Positions 1-6,864 of a DNA stretch of 9,061 bases are shown here, piece after piece. Origin of the DNA: Gammaproteobacteria bacterium (GTDB lineage: Bacteria; Pseudomonadota; Gammaproteobacteria; SZUA-229); contig JAESSQ010000146.1 in the NCBI GenBank assembly GCA_016764035.1, positions 1 through 9,061 on the forward strand. Direction: 5' to 3'. Made by a program: the position numbers and the translations under genes. How positions within the stretch are numbered: position 1 is the first letter of the stretch; each line of letters opens with the position of its first letter. The notes beneath the pieces are model-generated. The model searched no databases. It was not told the origin of the DNA and worked only from the letters and a program-made list of their open reading frames with translations.

Positions 1-185
1 CCTAATTCTTCAAACCAGTAACGAAAACGTCCAATGACCGGGTAGTTATGACGGATGGCCTGTTTCGTTTGACTAACGTCAATTATATAAATCACCACAA
101 TAGCGAACAGAGCTAAACCCACTACAAAAATAAACAGATAGGCCATATATTCAACAACGCTTAAGATAAAACTGGTATCAGGCAT
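1..185 (-). CDS. FMN-binding glutamate synthase family protein, N-terminal fragment (partial)
   Basis: The gene starts at an ATG at 185 (reverse strand) and runs off the left edge after 61 codons. A good ribosome binding site, AAGGAAG, lies about five bases upstream of the start. Residues about 6-33 form a hydrophobic helix (MAYLFIFVVGLALFAIVVIY), so the protein is probably anchored in the inner membrane. Right after it comes NYPVIGRFRYWFEELG, which matches the conserved juxtamembrane segment I recall from FMN-binding glutamate synthase family proteins (GltB2-like, holding only the glutamate synthase central/FMN domain). In that family this segment precedes the FMN-binding TIM barrel, which is outside the window. 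The true substrate of these stand-alone proteins is not well established. The family call rests on this short segment only. The gene is divergent from cti and shares a 369-base intergenic region with it. Confidence 0.75.
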   Translation of the reverse strand, partial: MPDTSFILSVVEYMAYLFIFVVGLALFAIVVIYIIDVSQTKQAIRHNYPVIGRFRYWFEEL

Positions 186-554
186 TTTTCTTCCTTCTCG
201 TTATTTGTATTTCTATTGAGTCAATTTTAATTACGTAAGTTCACATTTAATCACAACGCATCATGGTTTATTTCGTAGACCAAATAAAAACAACATAAAA
301 AAGCAACATGAAACACATCATTTTTCGATGACACGTAACCTTTACATGTACCCCTCAAAACCATCTTATAAACTCACACAACTATAACTTTTAAATGTAA
401 TATCACAATCTTAAACTTATAATGAATAACAATCGCGCCAATACGCATACTAACTACTCTCTCGAAAACAAGAATAAATACTGAATTTTTTAATAGTAAA
501 AAACTCTATACCCGAGAAGAAACCATCTCACACACAAATTAACATTCATTAAAA
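186..554. other. AT-rich divergent intergenic region upstream of cti
   Basis: This 369-base stretch separates the divergent FMN/glutamate synthase-like gene and cti, so it should hold both promoters. I find no convincing coding region or RNA gene in it. It includes a perfect -10-like hexamer for cti (listed separately), an AT-only 7-bp inverted repeat (TTTATTT at 267-273, AAATAAA at 282-288) and short palindromes at 231-238 (TTACGTAA) and near 345. No plausible paired -35/-10 was found for the minus-strand gene. A TGTGA half-site near 250 lacks the inverted second half of a CRP site. Confidence 0.5.
418..423 (+). promoter_or_regulatory. Candidate -10 element (TATAAT) for cti
   Basis: A perfect TATAAT lies at 418-423, oriented toward cti. 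The hexamer 17 bases upstream (ATGTAA, 395-400) is a poor match to TTGACA, and there is no extended -10 TG. If used, it would give a leader of roughly 125 bases before the start codon. In such AT-rich DNA a chance match is quite possible. Confidence 0.25.
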
Positions 555-2915
555 ATGATAAAAAAATGCTGGCAACTATTACTCATCACCCTGTTAAGCG
601 GCTGTGCTGTGTTTGGTATCAACCAGATGACAGAGCTTGATAAGCTCTACGGTAAAGCACAAGTACAATACCGTGTAGCGGCCGGCGAGACAGAACAAAA
701 CACCTATTTAAATAAAGTAAAACCTGTACTGGATAACCGCTGTGTTGTCTGCCACGCATGTTATGACGCGGCCTGTCAGTTAAAGTTATCCTCGCCCGCA
801 GGTATCGACCGAGGTGCCAGCAAAGAACTTGTTTATGATGCAAGCGTTTTCACCAGAGAACCCTCGCGATTGTTTATCGATGCCGAAAACACAGAGGCAT
901 GGCGCAAGTCTGACTTTTTCCCTGTACTTAATGAACGCGGCCAAATCGCAGAGGCAAACCAAAAGGCAAGCGTCTTACATAAGATGCTAACGTTAAAAAA
1001 ACAAAACCCACTGCCTGCTGAAAATAATCAGATCTTACCTGAGGGTCATTTCAACTTCGAACTCAATTACGCCAGGCAGTGCCCAACAATCGAAACGTTT
1101 CCTGCATTCGCCCGAGATTTTTCGTCGAGCGGTATGCCTTATGGGTTACCTGCATTAAATGATAACGAATCGGCCGTAATTAACGAGTGGTTGCTCAAAG
1201 GCGCCAGAATGACAGACAAGAAGCAACCGGAATCACATCAAAACGATATCGAACGATGGGAAACTTTTCTAAACGGAAACTCACTAAAACAGCAACTTGC
1301 CTCACGCTATATTTTCGAACATCTTTTTTTAGCACACATACACTTTGATCAACGCGAAGATGACATCTACTACAAAATAGTGCGTTCAAGTACACCACCT
1401 GGCGAACCTATCGTACACATTAAAACTCGTTTGCCTTTTCAAGATCCGGGTATTAGTCGTGTGTATTACCGTTTATGGTTCGACCCAGCAACCGTCGTTA
1501 CAAAAAACCATCTGCCTTATGTTTTTAATCCTGAACGTATGGCATGGTTAAAAAAATTATTCATCGACGAGCCGTATGAAGTCACGCATATGCCCAATTA
1601 TATGAATGACATCGCCAGTAACCCTTTTGTTGCATTTGATGCCATCCCTGTCCGCTCACGTTATCGTTTTATGCTGGAAGAAGCACGTTACACCATCATG
1701 GGGTTTATCAAAGGCCCCGTCTGTCGAGGGCAAGTGGCACTTAACGCTATACAGGATCACTTCTGGGTGGTATTCGTCAACCCGGAAAATCAGAACACAC
1801 CCATGCTAGACAGTTTTCTTATGCAGCAAAGCCATAACCTGAAACTACCAGGGTCGGAAGGCGGCTACGCTAGCCTGCTCGGTAGCTGGTCGGCCTATTC
1901 AGAAAAAAATACTGCGTACTTGAAAGCAAAAATGCAGCAGATGCAAGATCAACGACCTGACGGACAGGCGCTGACACTGGATCACATATGGCATGGCGAT
2001 GGTCACAATAAAAATGCCGCACTCACTGTGTTTCGTCACTTCGACAGTGCAACCGTCGTACACGGACTTATTGGCCAACCACCGAAAACATCATGGCTGG
2101 TTAACTATCCTTTGTTAGAACGCATTCACTACTTACTGGTTGCAGAGTTTGATGTCTTCGGTAACCTGGGCCATCAATTGAGCACACGCTTGTACATGGA
2201 TTTTTTAAGACAGGAAGGCGAGATTAGTTTCCTCACGCTGCTACCTAAAGAAGAACGCTCGAAAACACAAATGTTCTGGTACCGTGAAACCAATGACGCT
2301 TTGAGCCAACACTTAAAACGCTGCGAGTCTCTTTTCGAAATAACGACCGGTCTCGACCTACGTACCGATGAACCACAGGTGGAACTGTATCAATTGTTGC
2401 AGGCTCACCTATCCCCTGTTCTGGAAAAAAAGTATGATATTTTCAACAGAAATGTACCACGTGAACATCGTCGACTGCTAAAAAACCTGGAGGACCTACA
2501 CGGTTACTTTTTAAATTATTTTCCCGAAGTCGCTCTACTGACAATAGAAGAACCTGATGGTCAGACTTATATCTACACAGTATTACGCAACCTTGCACAC
2601 AGCAACATAAACAGTTTATTTTCTGAACAAGGCACACGCCTTATCAATGAAGATTACCTGACTGTAGTGCGTGGTGTGGTCGGCGATTATCCTGCGGCTT
2701 TCTGGCATGTAAAAAGCAAAGATTTAGATGATTTCGTAACCGGCATTGGCAACATAACCAGTGAGGCCGATTACGCAAACATAATGACTCACTTCGGCAT
2801 ACGCCGCAGCCATCACAATTTTTGCCAACACAGTGACAAAGTACATAAACTATTTACCACAATAGAACCTGTCGATAGCGGTTTACTCGATTATAACCGA
2901 CTAGAAAATCGCTGA
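555..2915 (+). CDS. cti: Fatty acid cis/trans isomerase (Cti), predicted lipoprotein with c-type heme
   Basis: Cti isomerises cis to trans double bonds of unsaturated acyl chains in membrane phospholipids without ATP or a free fatty-acid intermediate, which rigidifies the membrane under solvent or heat stress. The 786-residue length is close to the Pseudomonas enzyme (about 766). The N-terminus is a signal peptide (KK, then a hydrophobic stretch) ending in a lipobox, LSGC, with Cys17 followed by Ala. That predicts a lipoprotein facing the periplasm, probably at the outer membrane. Next is the family's heme motif CVVCH (Cys63, Cys66, His67) within CVVCHACYDAACQL. Later conserved blocks include FIKGPVCRGQVALNAIQDHF (about 384-403), TVFRHFDSA (491-499) and YPLLERIHYLLVAEFDVFGN (518-537); the C-terminus ends DYNRLENR. 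The ATG at 555 follows an in-frame TAA at 540-542. No Shine-Dalgarno sequence is visible before it. The gene stands alone on its strand and converges on the kinase gene. Confidence 0.95.
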   Translation: MIKKCWQLLLITLLSGCAVFGINQMTELDKLYGKAQVQYRVAAGETEQNTYLNKVKPVLDNRCVVCHACYDAACQLKLSSPAGIDRGASKELVYDASVFTREPSRLFIDAENTEAWRKSDFFPVLNERGQIAEANQKASVLHKMLTLKKQNPLPAENNQILPEGHFNFELNYARQCPTIETFPAFARDFSSSGMPYGLPALNDNESAVINEWLLKGARMTDKKQPESHQNDIERWETFLNGNSLKQQLASRYIFEHLFLAHIHFDQREDDIYYKIVRSSTPPGEPIVHIKTRLPFQDPGISRVYYRLWFDPATVVTKNHLPYVFNPERMAWLKKLFIDEPYEVTHMPNYMNDIASNPFVAFDAIPVRSRYRFMLEEARYTIMGFIKGPVCRGQVALNAIQDHFWVVFVNPENQNTPMLDSFLMQQSHNLKLPGSEGGYASLLGSWSAYSEKNTAYLKAKMQQMQDQRPDGQALTLDHIWHGDGHNKNAALTVFRHFDSATVVHGLIGQPPKTSWLVNYPLLERIHYLLVAEFDVFGNLGHQLSTRLYMDFLRQEGEISFLTLLPKEERSKTQMFWYRETNDALSQHLKRCESLFEITTGLDLRTDEPQVELYQLLQAHLSPVLEKKYDIFNRNVPREHRRLLKNLEDLHGYFLNYFPEVALLTIEEPDGQTYIYTVLRNLAHSNINSLFSEQGTRLINEDYLTVVRGVVGDYPAAFWHVKSKDLDDFVTGIGNITSEADYANIMTHFGIRRSHHNFCQHSDKVHKLFTTIEPVDSGLLDYNRLENR

Positions 2916-2987
2916 TTTAAAAACACGTACTAAGTGACTATTAAACACAAATTTAAAACATCTCAAAACTAAAATAAAAAACCTAGC
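2916..2987. other. Convergent intergenic gap between cti and the kinase gene
   Basis: This 72-base, very AT-rich gap lies between two gene ends. I looked for a shared bidirectional hairpin terminator and found none: there are A/T runs but no GC-containing stem. Termination here is either Rho-dependent or lies inside the coding ends. Confidence 0.4.
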
Positions 2988-5072
2988 TCAGCCAGGGTTC
3001 AGCATTAGAGCTGTAGCTTGAATTAACTCGTCATAATCCACCGGTTTATTGAAGAACTTAATATTTTCACGTTTAGCTTCTTCTTCATTTATCTTATCGC
3101 TGAAACCTGTACAAAGAATGACAGGGAGTCCTCTTTGAATTTCCCGCAACTGTGTAATTAATTGTGTGCCGGTTATCTTCGGCATGGTTTGATCGGTAAT
3201 AAGCATGCGAAATTTATCGGGATTTTCCTGAAACAGTGCCAGTGCTTCAGCACCATCAAACGCTACTGTCGGCTGATAACCGTAGTCAACTAATAGTTCA
3301 CACAATAGACTGGCTATACTTTTTTCATCGTCAACAACCAGGATGTTTTCACCCTGCCCGTCTGGCAACACAGCCGTCTGTGAATTTACGATTTCTTCCT
3401 GAAGAGGCACTTCGGTGACAGGTGCAAATAAAAGCCGTATGGTGGTTCCTCCGCAAGCTCCTGCCTCTACCAGAACATGGCCACTGTTTTTTTCCATAAT
3501 GCCAAAAACGACAGCAAGCCCCATGCCTGTGCCTTTGCCAACTTCTTTGGTGGTAAAAAACGGCGTAAATATATCTTTAACTATTTCGGGGGCAATGCCA
3601 CTACCAGTATCGTTGACCGCAAGCTCAATCCAGTCGCCTTTAATCGGTTTATGTGTGACGGCTGATTTGATATCAAGGTCTTTCGCCCACGCAAGTCGAA
3701 TGCTGATTTCACCCTGCCCATCCATAGCGTCACGGGCATTGATACAGAGATTCATTACCAACTGTTGTAGCTGTGTAGGGTCCAGCATAACAGCAGGAAG
3801 GTTTTCCTCAGCCTCAATATCTATCTTAATTGTACTAGGCAATGTGGCACGAAGCATTGCAAGATCTTCGTTAAGCTTAGGCGCAAGTTTCATTGGCACA
3901 GGTTTCACCTGATCCATTCGACTGAATAAAAGTAACTGTGAAACAAGATTAGCCGCGCGCTCTGCCGCACTATTCACTTTCGATAAATAGCCAATCAGTT
4001 TTGATTCATTTTGGGTGATACGATTTTTAAGCGCAAGATCAGTATAACCAATGATGACATTTAGAAGGTTATTGAAATCATGCGCAATACCACCACTAAA
4101 TTGTCCGAGAGAATCCATTTTTTGCGATTGCTGAAGTTCAGTTTGTAAGCGTGCATTATTTTCTTCAGTAGTTTTTCGTGCAGTTATGTCGCGCCATGTG
4201 CAATACATTACCGGTCGTTGCTGTAATAATATGGGTGAAAGCGTTACTTCAGCAAAAAAAACACTGCCATCTTTTCGCAAGTGCAGCCATTCGAAACGAT
4301 GCAAACCCTTTTCCATCGCTGCATTCATCATATCCTTAGCTTTGTGGCATGACAATTCACCATCGGGTTGATGCGTTGGCGAAATGTTCAATGGGTCTGT
4401 ATTTAAAAGGTCATCTTTACTATCGTAACCAAGAATAACAACCGCCGCCGCATTACACTCAACAAAATGATGTTCATCGATTATCCAGGCGGGATCAGGT
4501 GACTTATCAAACAGAGAACGAAAACGCTGATCGCTTTGACGTAACTCAATCTCCCGCTGATCTCGCTCCATTACGATACCAGCAAGTCTCGCTGCGGAAG
4601 TTAAATCGGCAAGCTCACCGTTATTAGGTAGCGCCGGATGATTGTAATACATACCGAGCGCACCCAGCACTTTTCCATTACTGCTTTTAATAGGTTGAGA
4701 CCAACAACTGCGCATACCATGTGGTAGGGCCACATGTTTAATATCGGCCCATTTTGGATCGGTTGCAATATCTTCAACAAGCACAGTTTTGCCGGTATAT
4801 GTAGACGTTCCACATGAACCGACATTAGGCCCATTTTTCAAACCATTAACAGCATCGCAATATTCTTTAGGTAAACTAGGTGCACCACCGTGCATAAGTA
4901 AATTACCTTTCAGCTCAAGCAATGAACACCGCAGACCAGGGTGCCGAGCTTCATACATCAGGGCAATTGCATCATAAATACTTGATGCCGATTGCCCGGT
5001 AGCAATCATCTCAAGAATTTCAGCATTTCTATTAACAAATAACTGTGCCTGTTGCTCAGTCTCTGACGTCAT
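2988..5072 (-). CDS. Cytoplasmic hybrid sensor histidine kinase (GAF-PAS-HisKA-HATPase-REC)
   Basis: This is a multidomain phosphorelay kinase of 694 residues counted from the ATG at 5072. In order: a GAF domain (about 10-170, with VGSCGTSTYTGK and HGMRSCWSQPI, a GAF subtype common in PAS-linked sensors); a PAS domain (about 178-297, with SLFDKSPDPAWIID and ending WRDITARK); a short coiled linker; HisKA with GGIAHDFNNLL, phospho-acceptor His331; HATPase with N box NLCINARDAM (Asn445), G1 DTGSGI, then TPFFTTKEVGKGTGMGL; and a C-terminal receiver (about 576-692) with VVDDE, phospho-acceptor Asp627 in ITDQTMP, Thr655 and Lys676. All key catalytic residues are present. There is no signal peptide or membrane helix, so it probably senses an intracellular signal. 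No response regulator or HPt gene lies nearby, so partner and output are unknown. A TTG at 5087 could add five residues; it follows AGAGAG by seven bases, and the start is unsettled. A weak promoter candidate lies at 5114-5143. Confidence 0.93.
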   Translation of the reverse strand: MTSETEQQAQLFVNRNAEILEMIATGQSASSIYDAIALMYEARHPGLRCSLLELKGNLLMHGGAPSLPKEYCDAVNGLKNGPNVGSCGTSTYTGKTVLVEDIATDPKWADIKHVALPHGMRSCWSQPIKSSNGKVLGALGMYYNHPALPNNGELADLTSAARLAGIVMERDQREIELRQSDQRFRSLFDKSPDPAWIIDEHHFVECNAAAVVILGYDSKDDLLNTDPLNISPTHQPDGELSCHKAKDMMNAAMEKGLHRFEWLHLRKDGSVFFAEVTLSPILLQQRPVMYCTWRDITARKTTEENNARLQTELQQSQKMDSLGQFSGGIAHDFNNLLNVIIGYTDLALKNRITQNESKLIGYLSKVNSAAERAANLVSQLLLFSRMDQVKPVPMKLAPKLNEDLAMLRATLPSTIKIDIEAEENLPAVMLDPTQLQQLVMNLCINARDAMDGQGEISIRLAWAKDLDIKSAVTHKPIKGDWIELAVNDTGSGIAPEIVKDIFTPFFTTKEVGKGTGMGLAVVFGIMEKNSGHVLVEAGACGGTTIRLLFAPVTEVPLQEEIVNSQTAVLPDGQGENILVVDDEKSIASLLCELLVDYGYQPTVAFDGAEALALFQENPDKFRMLITDQTMPKITGTQLITQLREIQRGLPVILCTGFSDKINEEEAKRENIKFFNKPVDYDELIQATALMLNPG

Positions 5073-5113
5073 ATTGCTTTCAACCAAAACACTACTCTCT
5101 TAACAAAAACTTA

Positions 5114-5143
5114 AGTATAACGCTGACTGAATATTGAAAGCAA
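5114..5143 (-). promoter_or_regulatory. Candidate promoter for the hybrid kinase gene
   Basis: On the minus strand a -10-like TATACT (5119-5114) is preceded, 18 bases upstream, by TTGCTT (5143-5138). The -10 differs from consensus at one base, while the -35 matches only its first three. Transcription would start near 5107, giving a leader of about 35 bases to the ATG at 5072 or about 20 to the TTG at 5087. The placement is sensible but the match is modest. Confidence 0.35.
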
Positions 5144-5307
5144 AAAACTTGAGTGATTAACCGCTGATAAAGCTTGTTTGGAGACAAAAGTATATTAATT
5201 AGTATTGTCTATGTATGGAAATATAGTTAGCCTGAAACCGGAATTATAAGTTGATTGTATTTGATAATGTCACCAATGTTTTACGTTCTGCTTACACATA
5301 AATGACA

Positions 5308-5342
5308 TATAGAAAATTCTGATACAGCGTTAATTTTCTATA
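5308..5342 (-). repeat. Perfect 11-bp inverted repeat just downstream of zwf
   Basis: TATAGAAAATT at 5308-5318 is the exact reverse complement of AATTTTCTATA at 5332-5342, with a 13-base loop. The repeat begins 8 bases after the zwf stop codon. In zwf mRNA it would form a long but AT-rich stem with two G-C pairs. There is no U-tract after it, so it is not a canonical intrinsic terminator. It could instead protect the 3' end, help stop transcription, or bind a protein. Confidence 0.55.
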
Positions 5343-5350
5343 GCAGATGT

Positions 5351-6853
5351 TCAAAAATCATCAGATTCCGGATCCAAGCTATGGCGCCATTTCTGATGCT
5401 CTTTTTCAAACAAGTGGCGACTTTCACTAGGTCCCCAACTACCCGCAGGGTAACCTTTAATATAGTCTCGTTCTGTTGACCATACTTTCAATACGGGGTC
5501 GATAACACGCCATAGCCATTCCACTTCGTCATAACGTAAGAATAATGAACGATCACCTTCAATGACATCGAGTAAAAGATCCTCATAGGCATCAGTAGCC
5601 TGCTCACCTTCCATTCTGAAGCTCGCATCCAGGCTGGTTTGACGTGTGCGCATTTCCAGACCTGGTTCCTTCACCGTCATCTCCATACGTAAACACTCTG
5701 TGGGTTGTATGCCCATTACGATCCAGTTAGGTTTAATACGTACGATCTGTTTATCGCGGAAAAATTGTTGTGGCGGATCTTTAAAACAAATGGATACACT
5801 CGATTGGCCTTTGGCCATGCGCTTGCCGGTACGCAGATAAAAGGGCACTCCACGCCAACGCCAATTGTCGATATAGAGTTTCAACGCCGCAAAGGTTTCC
5901 GTGACACTCTCGGCGGGCACCTTGTCTTCTTGTAAATAACCGGGAACGGACTCACCGTTGATACTGCCTGCCTGATATTGCGCGCGAAAAGCATGCGCGT
6001 GTACAGCATTTTTTGAAATGGGCCTTACTGATTTGAGCACCTTTACTTTTTCATCGCGCAAATCTTCGGCTTCCATCGACACTGGCGGTTCCATTGCAAT
6101 TAAAGTTAATAGCTGTAATAAATGTGACTGAATCATGTCACGCATGGCACCGGCACCATCATAGTAATCTGCTCGACTTCCTACGCCGAATGATTCTGAA
6201 TGGGTAATCTGTACGTGGTCAATATAGTTTCTGTTCCACAGCGGTTCCATCATGGTATTAGAGAACCGGAACACAAGCATATTCTGTACAGTGCCTTTGC
6301 CGAGGTAGTGATCAATACGATAGATCTGATCTTCCTGTAGGTAACGTGATAAACGATGATGCAAGGCCTGGGCACTTTCCAGATTATAACCAAAGGGTTT
6401 CTCGACAATGACCCTGCGCCAACCCACAGTTTGTTCCAACAAGCCAGCCTCACTGAGCTTTTGTACGACTTGACCAAAATCTGCAGGCCGAATGGACATA
6501 TAAAAGGCCGCATTGCCATTGGTGCAGGTCGAAATGGAAAGCTGTTCGCTTAGCCGGCTATACATTTCTACATTGGTTAGATCGCCTTTGAAAAAAGATA
6601 GTTTTTTGGTAAAGCGTTCGAATACGGCAGGTTGAATACCTTGTCTGGCCGTTGCTTCAATCCAGCTACGTACTTTTGCTATACAGGTTTCATTATTCCA
6701 ATCTCGACGACCGACCAACATAATTCGGGTATCGTCAGAAAGTTTTTTTGCCTCTTCCAGGTGGTACAGAGCAGGCATCAATTTTACTTTTGACAGATTG
6801 CCGGTCGCACCAAAAATGACATAGGTACAAGGTTCTGGTTGTTTTTTACTCAT
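5351..6853 (-). CDS. zwf: Glucose-6-phosphate 1-dehydrogenase
   Basis: Zwf oxidises glucose 6-phosphate to 6-phosphoglucono-1,5-lactone with reduction of NADP(+) (some bacterial enzymes also use NAD(+)), the first step of the oxidative pentose phosphate and Entner-Doudoroff routes, in the cytoplasm. The 500-residue length is normal. The N-terminal Rossmann motif is FGATGNLSKVKLMPALYHL (about 14-32). EKPFG is at 151-155. The substrate-site signature RIDHYLGK is at 179-186, with phosphate-binding His182. The catalytic base is His244 in MIQSHLLQLL (numbering against the known Leuconostoc His178/His240 pair). C-terminal blocks RWRGVPFYLRTGKRM (332-346), DAYEDLLLDVIEGD (421-434) and PAGSWGP (469-475) are typical. 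Residue 187, right after the signature Lys, is Gly where Glu is usual. The ATG lies 11 bases after the gnd stop. The nearest Shine-Dalgarno-like bases (TAGG) overlap that stop codon, suggesting translational coupling. Confidence 0.97.
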   Translation of the reverse strand: MSKKQPEPCTYVIFGATGNLSKVKLMPALYHLEEAKKLSDDTRIMLVGRRDWNNETCIAKVRSWIEATARQGIQPAVFERFTKKLSFFKGDLTNVEMYSRLSEQLSISTCTNGNAAFYMSIRPADFGQVVQKLSEAGLLEQTVGWRRVIVEKPFGYNLESAQALHHRLSRYLQEDQIYRIDHYLGKGTVQNMLVFRFSNTMMEPLWNRNYIDHVQITHSESFGVGSRADYYDGAGAMRDMIQSHLLQLLTLIAMEPPVSMEAEDLRDEKVKVLKSVRPISKNAVHAHAFRAQYQAGSINGESVPGYLQEDKVPAESVTETFAALKLYIDNWRWRGVPFYLRTGKRMAKGQSSVSICFKDPPQQFFRDKQIVRIKPNWIVMGIQPTECLRMEMTVKEPGLEMRTRQTSLDASFRMEGEQATDAYEDLLLDVIEGDRSLFLRYDEVEWLWRVIDPVLKVWSTERDYIKGYPAGSWGPSESRHLFEKEHQKWRHSLDPESDDF

Positions 6854-6864
6854 GACAAATCGAC

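Larger units (their letters stand above)
5073..5350. other. Intergenic region between zwf and the kinase gene
   Basis: This 278-base AT-rich region lies between the zwf stop and the kinase start, both genes being on the minus strand. It holds a candidate kinase promoter and an inverted repeat next to the zwf end, listed separately. The gap size suggests that the kinase gene is not part of the gnd-zwf operon. No convincing small gene or RNA was seen. Confidence 0.45.

Noticed and set aside
240..260. CRP-like site upstream of the left-edge gene
   Set aside because: Two TGTGA-like half-sites occur but in direct rather than inverted orientation, so the palindromic consensus is not met.
2916..2987. 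Bidirectional terminator between cti and the kinase gene
   Set aside because: No stem of useful length or GC content could be drawn in this gap.
3415..3912. A 165-codon plus-strand ORF opposite the kinase gene
   Set aside because: It lies wholly antisense to the conserved HATPase/HisKA coding region, whose motifs are intact, and its translation is low-complexity Ser/Pro/Ile-rich, as expected of an antisense frame.
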